A stretch of DNA of 64,000 nt from Natronorubrum tibetense GA33 (lineage in GTDB: Archaea > Halobacteriota > Halobacteria > Halobacteriales > Natrialbaceae). A model generated the notes under the pieces. That model saw nothing but the letters and a program-made list of their open reading frames with translations. It was not told where the DNA came from and ran no database searches. A program made the translations under genes and the position numbers. The stretch spans positions 1 through 64,000 of the forward strand of contig NZ_KB913017.1 of the NCBI RefSeq assembly GCF_000383975.1. Reading direction: 5' to 3'. Below, one piece after another: positions 9,710 through 19,328 of this stretch. Position 1 is the stretch's first letter. The number at the start of each line of letters is the position of its first letter.

Positions 9710-10153
9710 TTACGACGTTCTCCCGGCGTCACGCACCACGAACACCGGAACCGAGGCGTTGTCGACTACCCGCTCCGAGACGCTCCCCAGCGAGGTGACT
9801 TTTTCGCGGGCGCTCTTTCCGCGGGTTCCGATCACGATCAGATCGATGCCGTGCTCGTCCGCGTACTCGAGGATCGTTTTCGACGGCGTCCCTTTCCTGA
9901 CGTCGGCTTCGGTCTCGAGACCGTGCTCCGACGCCTGCCCCGTGACGGCGGCGACGGCGTCCCGGCCCTCCTCCTCGAGCGATCGCTCGAGATCGGGACT
10001 CGTCTCGTCGGTTGCGGCGGCGGTAATCCGACTGTCGACGACGTACAGGCCGTGGACCGTCGCGTCGTTGTCCGCAGCGATTGGCAATCCGTGAGCCAGC
10101 GTCTCGTCGATCGTCTCGCTCCCGTCCGTCGGAATGAGGATATCGTCGTACAT
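9710..10153 (-). CDS. universal stress protein, ATP-binding type
   Basis: A 147-residue Usp protein starting MYDDILIPTDGSE. The C-terminal ATP-binding motif is complete: GTRGKSAREKVTSLGSVSE (about 115-133) fits G-x2-G-x9-G-S/T. This type binds ATP and works as a dimer in stress responses whose targets vary. It is convergent with the Usp gene at 9282 and downstream of, but separate from, the channel gene on the same strand (130-base gap). Confidence 0.93.
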   Translation of the reverse strand: MYDDILIPTDGSETIDETLAHGLPIAADNDATVHGLYVVDSRITAAATDETSPDLERSLEEEGRDAVAAVTGQASEHGLETEADVRKGTPSKTILEYADEHGIDLIVIGTRGKSAREKVTSLGSVSERVVDNASVPVFVVRDAGRTS

Positions 10154-10283
10154 CTGTTCCTGTCCGTAGGCTTGGCGAGGAGTTCAAATAAAGGGTGCCC
10201 ACGATCTCGGACAGTGGGAGGACGGCGTCGAACCGGCGAGAGCGCTGCGACCGAGTCAGGGGTGAGGCAAGCGCATGCAATCG

Positions 10284-11294
10284 TTACTGTTCGGTCTCGT
10301 CTCCGCCGTCAGCTTCCGTCGCTTCCCCGGGTTGGTCCGCCGGTTCAGCGGCTGACTCCAGCCAGTCGGAGTCGGGACCATCGACGGCCAAGCGACCGAT
10401 ACCGCTGTGTTCGTCGAAGACGTGGTGTCGATGCGGGTACGCGAACTCGACGTCCATATCGGCGAATCGCTCGAAAACTGCGGCCTGCACGTCCGACTGC
10501 GCGACGCGCTGTTTGTAGGGATGTTGGACCCAGAACCGCAGATCGAGTGTGATACCGTCGTCGGCGTACTCCTCGATCGTACAGAGCGGCGCGGCCCCGT
10601 ACCGCGCGCTCCCGATTCGGATGTCCGGACCGCCGGAGATGACGGTGTCGACGGAGCGGGCGGCCCGTTCGGCCTGCCGCCGTGCGGCCTTGAGGTCGCT
10701 GTCGTACGTGATATCGAACGTGACGCCGATTCGGGTGCGCTCGTCCTCCGCGGAGTAGTTGATTACGTCGCGTTCGTGAATTTCGGAGTTCGGGATAACG
10801 ATGAACGTGTTCTGGAGGGTGAAGATCTTCGTGTAGCGGATTGTGATATCCTCGACGAAGCCCTTGTGGCCCTCGTCGGTGACCTCGATCATGTCGCCGA
10901 TCTCGTAGGGCCGGTCGGCGAGCACGAAGAAGCCGTTGACCAGACTCCCCACGAGCGGGGCGAGGACGACCGCGATCACGGCCGAGATGACGGTCACGGA
11001 GAGGAGAATCTGCGTGTCGCCGACGCCGAGGATGGTGGCAGCGATAACCGCCGCGACGAGCAAGACGGATATTCTGACGCCGCGCAGGACGGTCCGCGTA
11101 ACGCTGGGACGTTCGATCCGACGAGCGATGGTCCGCCCGGCGACGCGGACGACGAGTTTCGAGAGGTACCAGCCGACGACCAACACGAACGTGGCGAGGA
11201 CGAACTGGACGACGAGACCGGGAGGGTCGTACGGGAGGACACTCTGGACCTCCTCAGTCGCCGTACTCTCGTTCATCTGCAGTACCCCGCGCAT
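10284..11294 (-). CDS. mscS: small-conductance mechanosensitive channel (MscS family)
   Basis: A protein of about 336 residues with three membrane helices: [39 protein letters not shown], and the pore helix [20 protein letters not shown] running into [20 protein letters not shown]. The beta domain with [15 protein letters not shown] follows. MscS channels open under membrane tension to release osmolytes after hypo-osmotic shock, which is relevant to a halophile. The C-terminal tail is acidic and low complexity. I chose ATG at 11292-11294 because a TATA-like CCCTTAACC lies about 27 bases upstream; ATG 11276, six codons in, is the alternative. Confidence 0.92.
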   Translation of the reverse strand: MRGVLQMNESTATEEVQSVLPYDPPGLVVQFVLATFVLVVGWYLSKLVVRVAGRTIARRIERPSVTRTVLRGVRISVLLVAAVIAATILGVGDTQILLSVTVISAVIAVVLAPLVGSLVNGFFVLADRPYEIGDMIEVTDEGHKGFVEDITIRYTKIFTLQNTFIVIPNSEIHERDVINYSAEDERTRIGVTFDITYDSDLKAARRQAERAARSVDTVISGGPDIRIGSARYGAAPLCTIEEYADDGITLDLRFWVQHPYKQRVAQSDVQAAVFERFADMDVEFAYPHRHHVFDEHSGIGRLAVDGPDSDWLESAAEPADQPGEATEADGGDETEQ

Positions 11295-11401
11295 GGCAAC
11301 ACACTCAGTCGCGGAGTGGTTAAGGGTTCTGACCTTCACACACGGCGTGAGAGACGGTCGCTCGCCGTACCAGAACACAACCCGATTTCGAAAATAGGTG
11401 C

Positions 11402-11418
11402 TACTCAAAGTATAATAA
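11402..11418. promoter_or_regulatory. possible TrmB-type operator overlapping a TATA box
   Basis: TACTCAAAGTA (11402-11412) is an inverted repeat of TACT half sites and runs into the TATA element AGTATAATAAAT upstream of the regulator gene. Halobacterium TrmB is reported to bind TACT-N7/8-GAGTA; the half sites match but the spacing here is shorter. Autoregulation would be expected. Confidence 0.35.
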
Positions 11419-11450
11419 ATCATTTAGTCGTCGGGAGCGTACGGACGGCT

Positions 11451-12518
11451 ATGGCACCAGACGAACTTCGCTCGACCGTCGAGCAGGTCGGCGATCGGTT
11501 CAATCTCGGCGAGTACGAGATCGACGCCTATCTGACCGTCCTCGAGCAGGGACAACTCACGGCCAGCGAGATTGCCGACCGAACCGATATTCCACAGCCC
11601 CGCGTCTACGACACCGTGCGCAGTTTGAGCGACCGCGGGCTGGTCGAACTGCGCGAGTCGCGCCCGATGAAGGTCGTCGCGATCGATCCCGACGAGGCCT
11701 TCGAGAACGTCCAGAACTCCTTAGCGGAGATGATCGCCGAACTCGAGGCCCGCTACACGGCCCCCGCTCGCGACACGGAGGCCGTCTCCCTCGTGAAATC
11801 GCGATCGACGATCCTGCGCTATCTCGAGGAGGTCATCGCCGACGCCGACTACGAACTCTCCCTCTCGCTGACGCCGGACCTGTTGACGCGGTTCGAGGAC
11901 GATCTGAAGGGTGCCGTCGACGAGGGTGTCAGCGTCGACCTGATCGTCACACCGGGGCATGAGGCGCCAGATCCGAACGAGTTCGACTACCTCGAGATCG
12001 CGACGACGGCCCGGGCACGCCGCGGGATCACGACCCCGGTCGTCGCCGTCGCGGACGGCAACTACTCGATGTACGCGACCCAGGACGCGCTGCGTGACGA
12101 TCAGGACCGGTACGGCGTCATCTTCAACCGCTCGGCGCTCGGCTTCCTGGTCTCGGGCTTTTTCGGCACCGTCCTCTGGACGACCGCCGAACAGACCCTC
12201 GGCGAGGACGGGAGCGAACGACGTTACCCCCGAAAGTACGCCTCGATTCGCCGTTGCGTCAAGGACGTCATCGACGAGGGCGGCGAGTTCTACGCGACGA
12301 TCGAGGGGCGGGACGTCGAAGTCGGCGGCCCGCGCGTCGTCCGCGGACGGATCCTCGACGTCTCGTTCGAGGTCAGCGAGGAAGTCGCGGCACTCACGCT
12401 GGAGACCGAGTCGGGCGAAACGGTTACCGTCGGTGGCCGCGTCGCCGCCTTAGAGGACGTCGAGGCCCACGAGATCCACATCGGCCGCAACGAACCGCCC
12501 ACGATCGACGACGAGTGA
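11451..12518 (+). CDS. trmB: TrmB-family sugar-responsive transcription regulator
   Basis: A 355-residue regulator. The N-terminal winged helix reads [41 protein letters not shown] (positions about 17-57, a typical TrmB recognition helix region). A central phospholipase-D-like sugar-sensing region follows ([20 protein letters not shown] onward), and a C-terminal TrmB_C beta domain runs from about 270. Relatives in Pyrococcus and Halobacterium sense maltose, trehalose or glucose and switch transport and central carbon genes. It is upstream of and parallel to a sugar ABC transporter 400 bases away, the probable target, and divergent from the channel gene. Confidence 0.93.
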   Translation: MAPDELRSTVEQVGDRFNLGEYEIDAYLTVLEQGQLTASEIADRTDIPQPRVYDTVRSLSDRGLVELRESRPMKVVAIDPDEAFENVQNSLAEMIAELEARYTAPARDTEAVSLVKSRSTILRYLEEVIADADYELSLSLTPDLLTRFEDDLKGAVDEGVSVDLIVTPGHEAPDPNEFDYLEIATTARARRGITTPVVAVADGNYSMYATQDALRDDQDRYGVIFNRSALGFLVSGFFGTVLWTTAEQTLGEDGSERRYPRKYASIRRCVKDVIDEGGEFYATIEGRDVEVGGPRVVRGRILDVSFEVSEEVAALTLETESGETVTVGGRVAALEDVEAHEIHIGRNEPPTIDDE

Positions 12519-12643
12519 CCGACCGCGGTCGATCGTGCCGACGCTGGCCGCGATAGCTATGGTCGCAAGAGGTGTCGGACAGGTGCCAGTAATAGCGAGG
12601 TAGCAGGGGTTTCGGTAGCTACCGGCAGTGTACAATCGGTGAA

Positions 12644-12661
12644 TACTGAATTCTCGAGAAT
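12644..12661. promoter_or_regulatory. candidate operator upstream of the sugar transporter
   Basis: TACTGAATTCTCGAGAAT contains the perfect 12-bp palindrome ATTCTCGAGAAT and fits TACT-N8-GAGAA, one base off the reported TrmB consensus TACT-N7/8-GAGTA. It lies about 240 bases upstream of the TATA box, which is far for direct control, so it could be a secondary site or chance. Confidence 0.3.
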
Positions 12662-12881
12662 ATGGGTGAGGGTATCCGAACCGAGTAGCGACGGCGAACG
12701 CGGTTGCTACGGCTGGTGTGGCGTCCGACACTCGTCGAAATCACCGATGGCCAATTGGTGGACCGTCGACGCCGACGGAACGTCGAATCGAGAATCGTGA
12801 GATTTCAGTGTCAATAACAAGGCCGACGTAACCGAAACGATATCGCGACTCTCAGTTTTTATTACACCATTTATTGCCAAT

Positions 12882-12893
12882 ATATAAGTCCGA
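12882..12893 (+). promoter_or_regulatory. TATA box of the sugar transporter operon
   Basis: AATATATAAG at 12882-12891 places the transcription start near 12912-12916, exactly at the ATG chosen for the binding-protein gene. This indicates a leaderless operon mRNA and rules against the TTG start at 12874, which would lie upstream of the promoter. Confidence 0.6.
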
Positions 12894-12915
12894 TAACGTG
12901 GATGGATCACTGGTC

Positions 12916-14388
12916 ATGGGACGCGATACCGCCGGTCGATCAGATCGTTCCCGTCTGAGACGTCGGTCGTTTCTGAAGGCCGCGTCAGCGACGAGTGCGA
13001 CCGGGGCGGTCGCCATCGCCGGGTGCCTCGGTGGGGCTCGCGAACCGGGGACCGTAGTGATGACCGCTGCCACGGACGTGGAGGGGATCATGTACAGTGA
13101 CGGAGATGAACCCTCGGTCCAGCAGGCCCTCTGGGATGCCGGACTGGACGAGGACATTCGTGTCGAGATTCAGACGGTCGTCAGCGACTCCGACCAGCGG
13201 ATGCAGGGAGCCCAGTCCGCGCTGCAGGCGGGTCGTGCCCCGCCCGACATCCACATGATGGACAGCGGCTGGACGATTCCGTTCATCCTTCGGGAACAGA
13301 CGACCAATCTGGACGAACACCTCTCGGACGACGTCATAGAACGGGTCGAGAACGAGTATCTTCAAGCCATCGTCGAGACGGCCCGACATCCGGAGACGGA
13401 CGAACTACACGCACTCCCGATGTTTCCCGACCTCGGGTTTATGTTGTATCGACAGGACCTCATCGAGGACGCCGGTCACGATACCGGCGACTGGGCCGAC
13501 GAACCCCCCTCGTGGGAGGAGTTCTCGACGGCCGTCAGCGACGCGATGACCGAAGGCGACGTCGACTACGGCTTCACGACGCAAGCGGACGCATACGAGG
13601 GACTGTCCTGCTGTTCGTTCAACGAGGTGATGACCTCCTGGGGAGGCGCGTACTTCGGCGGCGCTGACAACCTGTTCGTCGCCGGCGATCGGCCGATCAC
13701 CGTCGACGACGACCACGTGGTGGACGCGATCCGGATGATGCGAACGTTCATCGACGAGGACGATCCGAACGCCATAGAGGAGTACGACGAGATCTGTCCG
13801 TCCGCAATCGTCCAGTGGTCCGAACAGGAGTCGCTCGGTCCCTTCCAGGGCGGCAACGCGGTCGCCCACCGGAACTGGACGTTCGCGATGGCCGAAACCG
13901 GGTCCGAGGAGGCGTTCGGCGAGGATCTCGGGGTTACGACGATGCCGTACGCGGTCTCGGCAGACGACGCCGAGTTCGACGGTGTCGGCGGGACGACCTC
14001 TGCACTCGGCGGCTGGAACCTCGTTCTGAGTCCGTACACGGATCGCCGCGAGGAGGCCGTGCAGGTCCTCGAGGCCTTTACCGACGAGGGGGTAATGCTG
14101 ACGATCCTGGAACTCGCCGGTTTCCTGCCGCCGATCACCGAACTGGTGACGGAGGCCGACGAGGACGAGATCGGACCGATGGCCCGGTACACGGAACAGA
14201 TCGAACGGGCCAGCGAGACCGCGATTCCGCGCCCGGTCACCGACGTCTGGCCCGAGCAGTCGGCACTGATCTATCAGGAAGTGAACGCGGCGTTCCGCGG
14301 CGCGAAAGCGCCCGACGAGGCGATGGGAGACCTCGCGGAACGTCTCGAGGGCAGCGAACGGGAGGTGGCAGCACAGAATGGCGACTGA
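12916..14388 (+). CDS. sugar ABC transporter, Tat-exported lipoprotein binding protein
   Basis: A 490-residue extracellular solute-binding protein of the sugar (family 1) type. It captures a carbohydrate outside the membrane and hands it to the permeases. The N-terminus holds a twin-arginine signal (RRRSFLKAASAT) ending in a lipobox, IAGC, so it is exported folded and anchored by a lipid on Cys (about residue 37). Mature-domain features include GRAPPDIHMMDSGWTIPF and LPMFPDLGFMLYRQDLIEDAG, as in maltose/trehalose binders. It overlaps the next gene by 11 bases, indicating an operon. Sugar specificity is unproven. Confidence 0.93.
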   Translation: MGRDTAGRSDRSRLRRRSFLKAASATSATGAVAIAGCLGGAREPGTVVMTAATDVEGIMYSDGDEPSVQQALWDAGLDEDIRVEIQTVVSDSDQRMQGAQSALQAGRAPPDIHMMDSGWTIPFILREQTTNLDEHLSDDVIERVENEYLQAIVETARHPETDELHALPMFPDLGFMLYRQDLIEDAGHDTGDWADEPPSWEEFSTAVSDAMTEGDVDYGFTTQADAYEGLSCCSFNEVMTSWGGAYFGGADNLFVAGDRPITVDDDHVVDAIRMMRTFIDEDDPNAIEEYDEICPSAIVQWSEQESLGPFQGGNAVAHRNWTFAMAETGSEEAFGEDLGVTTMPYAVSADDAEFDGVGGTTSALGGWNLVLSPYTDRREEAVQVLEAFTDEGVMLTILELAGFLPPITELVTEADEDEIGPMARYTEQIERASETAIPRPVTDVWPEQSALIYQEVNAAFRGAKAPDEAMGDLAERLEGSEREVAAQNGD

Positions 14389-15409
14389 TACCGACGCCAT
14401 CACCGGCGGCGAGAGACCGACCGACCGGGATCGGTCCGGAAACGCCGTCATCAACTGGATGGAAAGCCTGAGCGAGGCGGCCTACGCCTACCTGCTGTTG
14501 CTTCCGGCCTTTGCCCTCCTGACGCTGATCGCGTTCTACCCGCTCATCTCGACGTTCATCACGTCGCTGCGCGAGGATCGGACGCGAGGGGCGGAACCGC
14601 TCGGCGGCTTCGTCGGCATCGACAACTACGTCGACATCCTCACCGGGAACGCGCGACTCGCGAGGCAGTTCCTCGACGTGACGGTGTCGGGATCGTTCCC
14701 GTTTCTCGAGTTGGGGACGCCGTTCCTCCAGCAGGCGCTGTTCGTCACCATCGCCTTTGCGGTCATCAGCGTCCTCTTCGAGACCATCATCGGCTTCGGG
14801 CAGGCCTACGTCTTAGACCAGGAGTTCCGCGGCCGGCGCTGGGTTCGGGTCGCGATCATCCTGCCCTGGGCCGTGCCCATCGTTATCCAGGGGATGATCT
14901 TCTTCCTGATGTTCCAGCCCGAGGTCGGCTTCGGCAGCGACCTCATGCAGTGGCTCGGGGTCTTCGGGGCGAACCCGCTCGCGGACAGTCAGGACGCGTT
15001 CATCATCATCCTCGTGGCCGACATCTGGAAATCCTCGGCGTTCATGGCGCTGTTGATCCTGGCCGGACTCCAGAGCGTTGATAGAAGCCTGTACGACGTC
15101 GCCCGGGTCGCCGGGGCGTCGCCGTGGCAGCGGTTCAAGATGATCACGCTCCCGCTCGTGATGCCGGCCCTGCTGGTTGCGATGTTGTTCCGGACGATGG
15201 ACGCGATGCGCGTCTACGGACTGATCGAATCGACAGCCGGCTGTACCACCGTGCCGTCGCTAACCTGTCTCGTCGTCGAGGCGATGTTCGGCGGGACTCG
15301 CATCTACGCGACCGCGGCCGCCGTCGCGTTCGCGACCGCGCTGGTCATCGGCCTGATCATCTCGCTGTACGTGGTGTTCTTCCGCGACACCGAGGGAGGA
15401 CTGTACTGA
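14378..15409 (+). CDS. sugar ABC transporter permease 1 (MalF/UgpA type)
   Basis: A 343-residue inner-membrane permease with six or more helices: AYAYLLLLPAFALLTLIAFY opens the first, and the LFVTIAFAVISVLFETIIGF segment starts the binding-protein-dependent transport domain. The EAA motif, which contacts the ATPase, is recognisable in YDVARVAGASPWQRFKMITL (about 230-250), followed by LPLVMPAL. It is translationally coupled: its start overlaps the binding-protein gene by 11 bases and its stop overlaps the next start (ATGA). Confidence 0.94.
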   Translation: MATDTDAITGGERPTDRDRSGNAVINWMESLSEAAYAYLLLLPAFALLTLIAFYPLISTFITSLREDRTRGAEPLGGFVGIDNYVDILTGNARLARQFLDVTVSGSFPFLELGTPFLQQALFVTIAFAVISVLFETIIGFGQAYVLDQEFRGRRWVRVAIILPWAVPIVIQGMIFFLMFQPEVGFGSDLMQWLGVFGANPLADSQDAFIIILVADIWKSSAFMALLILAGLQSVDRSLYDVARVAGASPWQRFKMITLPLVMPALLVAMLFRTMDAMRVYGLIESTAGCTTVPSLTCLVVEAMFGGTRIYATAAAVAFATALVIGLIISLYVVFFRDTEGGLY

Positions 15410-16497
15410 TGACTGACACTCGAGATAGCTCACAGTCGGACGACACTGACGGACGAGAGCACCAAACGAAAACAACCGATTCGCGGGCCGAGCGGTTCCG
15501 AACTTCGTCGGCGCTCCGACCCGACGGCGGTCGCGAGACGACGAGCGAAAGCGATCGGGGGGCCATCTTCGAGGGTAGCCAAGACGTGGAACTCGATCGC
15601 GGTCCCTTCCAGCAGTGGGCCGCGAACTCGATCGAAAACCCCGAGCGCGTCTACAGAGGGATGTTCTACGTCGCGGCGATCTTCTTCCTCTTTACGACGC
15701 TGTTCCCGTTCTACTGGCTGCTCATGGTCGCGTTGACGCCGGAAGGCCAGTTACAGGACATCATCTTCACGCCGAACGGGTTCAACCCCGGTGCCTTCAT
15801 CGAGGTGTTCCAGACGATCCCGTTCCACTGGTACGTCTTCAATAGCTTCGTCATCGCGACGGCCTCGACGATCCTCGTCCTGATCGTCGGAAGCCTCGCG
15901 GGCTACGCCTTCGGGCGACTCGAGTTCCCGGGCAAGACACCCCTGCTACTGCTCGTGCTGGTCATTTCCTTTTTCCCGCCAGCCGCGTTCTTCATCCCGC
16001 TGAACGACCTGTTCAACACCAGCTTCTTTATGCTCGAGCCGATCACCGGCGACGGCACCCTCTACAACACGCCGGGGGCGATGGTGTTGCCGCTGTCAGC
16101 CATCTTCATGCCGCTCGCGATATTTATTCTGACGACGTTCTACGCCCAAATTCCCGACGGACTCGAGGACGCGGCCCGCGTCGAGGGGACGACTCGACTG
16201 GGGGCGCTGTTCCGGGTCATCATCCCGCTGTCGGCACCCGGCGTCGCGACCGCGGGCGTGTTGACCTTCATCGCGGTCTACAACGAGTTCTTCTTCTCGT
16301 TCCTGATGACCGACGGCCAGCCAGAGAACTGGGCCCCGATCCTCGAGGGCATTCTCGCCTATCAGGGCCAGTACGAAGTGATGTACCACCTCATGGCGGC
16401 TGCGAGTATCATCGGGGTCATTCCCGTCGCGATCCTCGTGGTCGTCGCCCAGGAAAAGATCGTCAGCGGACTCACCGCAGGAGCACTCAAGGAATAA
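15409..16497 (+). CDS. sugar ABC transporter permease 2 (MalG type)
   Basis: A 362-residue permease. The first 75 or so residues are polar and probably disordered (rich in Ser, Asp, Arg, Thr), an unusual cytoplasmic extension compared with about 280 residues for typical MalG. Then come six helices, starting MFYVAAIFFLFTTLFPFYW. The EAA motif is LEDAARVEGTTRLGALFRV (about 260-279) with IIPLSAPG. I start at ATG 15409, overlapping the previous stop codon; the long open frame upstream lies in another frame of permease 1. Confidence 0.93.
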   Translation: MTDTRDSSQSDDTDGREHQTKTTDSRAERFRTSSALRPDGGRETTSESDRGAIFEGSQDVELDRGPFQQWAANSIENPERVYRGMFYVAAIFFLFTTLFPFYWLLMVALTPEGQLQDIIFTPNGFNPGAFIEVFQTIPFHWYVFNSFVIATASTILVLIVGSLAGYAFGRLEFPGKTPLLLLVLVISFFPPAAFFIPLNDLFNTSFFMLEPITGDGTLYNTPGAMVLPLSAIFMPLAIFILTTFYAQIPDGLEDAARVEGTTRLGALFRVIIPLSAPGVATAGVLTFIAVYNEFFFSFLMTDGQPENWAPILEGILAYQGQYEVMYHLMAAASIIGVIPVAILVVVAQEKIVSGLTAGALKE

Positions 16498-16499
16498 CA

Positions 16500-17687
16500 A
16501 TGGCACGAGTACGACTCGAAAACATCACGAAACGGTACGGAGAGGAAACGGCAGTCGACGGGATCAGCCTCGAGGTCGAAGACGGCGAATTCGTCACCTT
16601 CGTCGGGCCCTCGGGCTGTGGCAAGTCGACGACCATGGAGACGGTTGCCGGACTCACCCAGCCCAGTGAGGGCGACGTGTACATCGGCGACGACAAGGTC
16701 ACGAAGCTCGCGCCGAAGGACCGGGGCGTCGCGATGGTCTTCCAGAACATCGCGCTGTTTCCCCACATGGACGTCTACGAGAACATCTCCTTTGGGCTGC
16801 GGCTCCGGAAGTACGACGACGAGGAGGTCCGGCGTCGCGTCGAGCAGGCCGCCGACATCGTCCAGCTCGAGGGGATGTTAGACCGAATGCCGGCGGAGAT
16901 GTCCGGCGGGCAACAACAGCGCGTCGGGATCGCCCGCGCGATCGTTCGGAACCCGGACGTGTTCCTGATGGACGAACCGCTCGCCAATCTGGACGCGAAG
17001 CTCAGAGTGCACATGCGGACGGAGCTCCAGCGGCTCCACCGGGAGCTCAACGCGACGATCATCTACGTCACGCACGACCAGGCCGAAGCGATGACGATGT
17101 CGAACCGAATCGCCGTCCTCAACGACGGCAAACTCCAGCAGATCGCCCCGCCGCTGGTCTGTTACAACGAGCCGACGAACCTCTTCGTCGCGGGCTTTAT
17201 CGGCTCACCGTCGATGAACTTCGCGGAGGGCCAACTCGACGAAAACGGAGTCCAGACGCCGAACTTCCACATCGAACTGGATCCCGCGACAGTTCCGAAC
17301 GCGTCGGTCGGCGACGCGGTTACCCTCGGCGTGCGACCGGAAGATGTCCACCTCTCGGCGTACGCCGACTCGTTGAGCCAGCCGACGGCGTCGATCGACG
17401 CCCGAAGCGACGTCCTCGAGCCGATGGGCGACGAGGTGTTCGTCTATCTGTTGCTCGCGGAGGACGCGGAGCGAACGATGGACGAGGACCCGGCGTCGTC
17501 GTCGGGCCAGTTGCTGATGAGCGTCACGCCCGACACCGATATCGAGGCGGAACAGGACGTCAACGTCGTCCTCGATCGATCGAAGATTCACCTCTTCGAC
17601 ACGGAGACCGGCGACGCGCTCACACACGACATCACCGATCAGTCCGAACGGGAGCCCGGTACGGCCGCGACGGAGGCGGATAGCTAA
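16500..17687 (+). CDS. sugar ABC transporter ATP-binding protein (MalK/UgpC/MsmK type)
   Basis: A 395-residue ATPase that powers the two permeases. Walker A is GPSGCGKST (about 38-46), the signature is MSGGQQQRVGIARA (about 136-149), and Walker B is VFLMDEPLANLDAKLR (about 156-171), followed by the switch His in YVTHDQ. The C-terminal TOBE region (from about 240) is interrupted by an acidic insert around 325-345 and ends with a disordered acidic tail. It starts two bases after the permease 2 stop. Such ATPases often serve several sugar importers. Confidence 0.96.
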   Translation: MARVRLENITKRYGEETAVDGISLEVEDGEFVTFVGPSGCGKSTTMETVAGLTQPSEGDVYIGDDKVTKLAPKDRGVAMVFQNIALFPHMDVYENISFGLRLRKYDDEEVRRRVEQAADIVQLEGMLDRMPAEMSGGQQQRVGIARAIVRNPDVFLMDEPLANLDAKLRVHMRTELQRLHRELNATIIYVTHDQAEAMTMSNRIAVLNDGKLQQIAPPLVCYNEPTNLFVAGFIGSPSMNFAEGQLDENGVQTPNFHIELDPATVPNASVGDAVTLGVRPEDVHLSAYADSLSQPTASIDARSDVLEPMGDEVFVYLLLAEDAERTMDEDPASSSGQLLMSVTPDTDIEAEQDVNVVLDRSKIHLFDTETGDALTHDITDQSEREPGTAATEADS

Positions 17688-17853
17688 TTACCGTCGTTAC
17701 GATCTCTCGAGGCGGACGTTCTCTTTCGGAGTCATTGGCTCGCACTGAGCGTCGTTTGGCGATGGAACGAAGGGGAACCAGCCCTCAATTCGATATAGCG
17801 GCATTACCTGTATCAGTACGAGAACGAACGACGACTGTGGTGACTGGACGCAA
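17688..17853. other. short gap with likely promoter for the oxidoreductase gene
   Basis: 166 bases. GATATAGCGGCATTACC near 17793-17810 gives TATA-like words 45-60 bases before the next ATG. It may carry a separate promoter, but read-through from the transporter operon is equally possible. Confidence 0.4.
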
Positions 17854-18921
17854 ATGAAACCGAATCGAAACGACATCAGAACGGGTATCGTGGGGCTGGG
17901 GAACATCGGCCAGTACCACGCGGAGCGACTCGTCGACCACGGCGTCTCGCTCGTTGGGGGCATGGACGTCGCGGCAGAGGCGCGCTCGCGGTTCGCCCGT
18001 CGGTACGACGTCGATGTCTACGAAGACCATCACGAACTGTACGACACCATCGACGCCGTGATCATCACGACGCCGAACAAGTACCACGAGGAGTACGCCG
18101 TCGACGCCTTCGACCGCGACCTCCACGTCCTCCTCGAGAAACCGCTCGCTCACTCCTTCGAGAGCGCGACGCGGATCGCGGACGCCGCAAGCGACTCTGG
18201 CGGCCACTGCATGGTCGGCTTCAACAATCGGTTCGCTAACACGGTGCAGATCGTTCGCAACCGGATCGAACAGGGCGATCTGGGCGAGGTTTCCCACATC
18301 GAGGCGAACTACGTCCGGCGCCGCGGGATTCCGGGCCGAGGGTCCTGGTTCACCCGGCGACAGATCGCCGGCGGTGGCGCACTCATCGATTTGGGCGTCC
18401 ACGCGATCGACCTCGCGCTCTTCTTGCTCGACTACCCCGATGTCAACGAGGTCAACGGCGTCGCCCGCGGGGAGTTCGGCTCGAGCGACGACTACGCCTA
18501 CCTCGAGATGTGGGGCGAGGACGCCGGCCCGGCCGGATTCGATGTCGACGACTCGGCCAGCGCGTTCATGCGGTGCAAGGAGGATCGAACGATCTCGCTC
18601 GAGGTCGCGTGGGCGACGAACCGCCCACCCACCCACGAGTTCGTCGTCCGCGGCACGAAATCTGCCGCACGGTTCGATCTTCTCGAGGGCGATCTCACGT
18701 TTCACTCCGCGAGCAAGACCGGTCCCGACCACCTCGAGGATACGTCCATCGAGACGCGCGAGATCGACACCCACTCGCGGGAACAGGAGGTCTTTTTTGA
18801 CCGTATCGAGCGCGACGCCCCGGACGATCGGAGCGTCGAGCAGGCACTCGCCGTCCAGCAGATTATTGACGCGATCTATCGCTCGAGCGACGAGGGACAC
18901 ACGATCACCGTCGGCGAGTAG
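17854..18921 (+). CDS. Gfo/Idh/MocA-family sugar oxidoreductase
   Basis: A 355-residue NAD(P)-dependent dehydrogenase. The Rossmann domain begins RTGIVGLGNIGQYHAERL, a GxGxxG-type nucleotide site (about residues 10-15). The EKP block is at VLLEKPLAHSFESA (about 92-105), with the catalytic Lys in EKP. The substrate-side His region is IDLGVHAIDLALFLLDYP (about 180-197). Members oxidise or reduce the C2/C3 positions of sugars, inositols and glycosides. Same strand and next to the transporter and an isomerase, so a role in catabolism of the imported sugar is likely. Confidence 0.93.
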   Translation: MKPNRNDIRTGIVGLGNIGQYHAERLVDHGVSLVGGMDVAAEARSRFARRYDVDVYEDHHELYDTIDAVIITTPNKYHEEYAVDAFDRDLHVLLEKPLAHSFESATRIADAASDSGGHCMVGFNNRFANTVQIVRNRIEQGDLGEVSHIEANYVRRRGIPGRGSWFTRRQIAGGGALIDLGVHAIDLALFLLDYPDVNEVNGVARGEFGSSDDYAYLEMWGEDAGPAGFDVDDSASAFMRCKEDRTISLEVAWATNRPPTHEFVVRGTKSAARFDLLEGDLTFHSASKTGPDHLEDTSIETREIDTHSREQEVFFDRIERDAPDDRSVEQALAVQQIIDAIYRSSDEGHTITVGE

Positions 18922-19010
18922 TATCGTCTCTTTTCGGGCGCGTTCGGCCGGTTCGAGCGGCACTCGCTTGCAAGTACACGCTTTTCAGCGTCCCCGTGGT
19001 ACCCACCCAC

Positions 19011-19328
19011 ATGAGAGTCGAACGGCCGCTCGTGCTCGAACTCAGCCGTCACGAGGTACCGGTAGGGCGACCGATCGCCGTTCGCGTCCGTGACAGCGGG
19101 AATCGGCCGATCGAGGGGGCGGTTATCGAAGCGGGCTCGAAACGCGAACGAACCGACGCTCGGGGCCGATGCGAGATCACGTTCCACTCGCCCGGCTTCT
19201 GGAAGCTAGTCGCGAGGAAGTCCTCGACCGAGCGCGTCTCGTACGAACCGGCGGTCTCGCTCGTGCGAGCGATGCCGCGGTCGTCGACGGGCCGGCGGCC
19301 ACGACGGTCCGGTCCCCCGCGGCTGTAG
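19011..19328 (+). CDS. small beta-rich protein (carboxypeptidase regulatory-like fold)
   Basis: A 105-residue protein. The first 85 residues look like one Ig-like beta sandwich: LVLELSRHEVPVGRPIAVRV, then GNRPIEGAVIEAG, RTDARGRCEITFHSPGFWKL. The phrase pattern (property of a value added to a term, then a turn G-x-x-E/T-F) fits the carboxypeptidase regulatory / DUF4198 type. The tail is Arg/Pro-rich. No signal peptide, so cytoplasmic. It sits between the oxidoreductase and isomerase genes, but relatives occur away from sugar loci, so linkage may be incidental. Start at ATG 19011 rather than 18996, judged by alignment of the core. Confidence 0.65.
   Translation: MRVERPLVLELSRHEVPVGRPIAVRVRDSGNRPIEGAVIEAGSKRERTDARGRCEITFHSPGFWKLVARKSSTERVSYEPAVSLVRAMPRSSTGRRPRRSGPPRL

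Larger units (their letters stand above)
12519..12915. other. regulatory intergenic region of the sugar locus
   Basis: About 400 bases without a supported gene. It holds a palindrome at 12644-12661 and the TATA box at 12882-12891. Its length and elements suggest a controlled promoter region rather than missed coding sequence. Confidence 0.6.

Noticed and set aside
10407-11450. 347-codon extension upstream of the TrmB-like gene
   Set aside because: It is antisense to the MscS channel. The regulator homology begins at ATG 11451, where promoter spacing also fits.
13405-14454. 349-residue frame antisense to the sugar-binding protein
   Set aside because: Composition typical of antisense frames in GC-rich genes; no family match or promoter.
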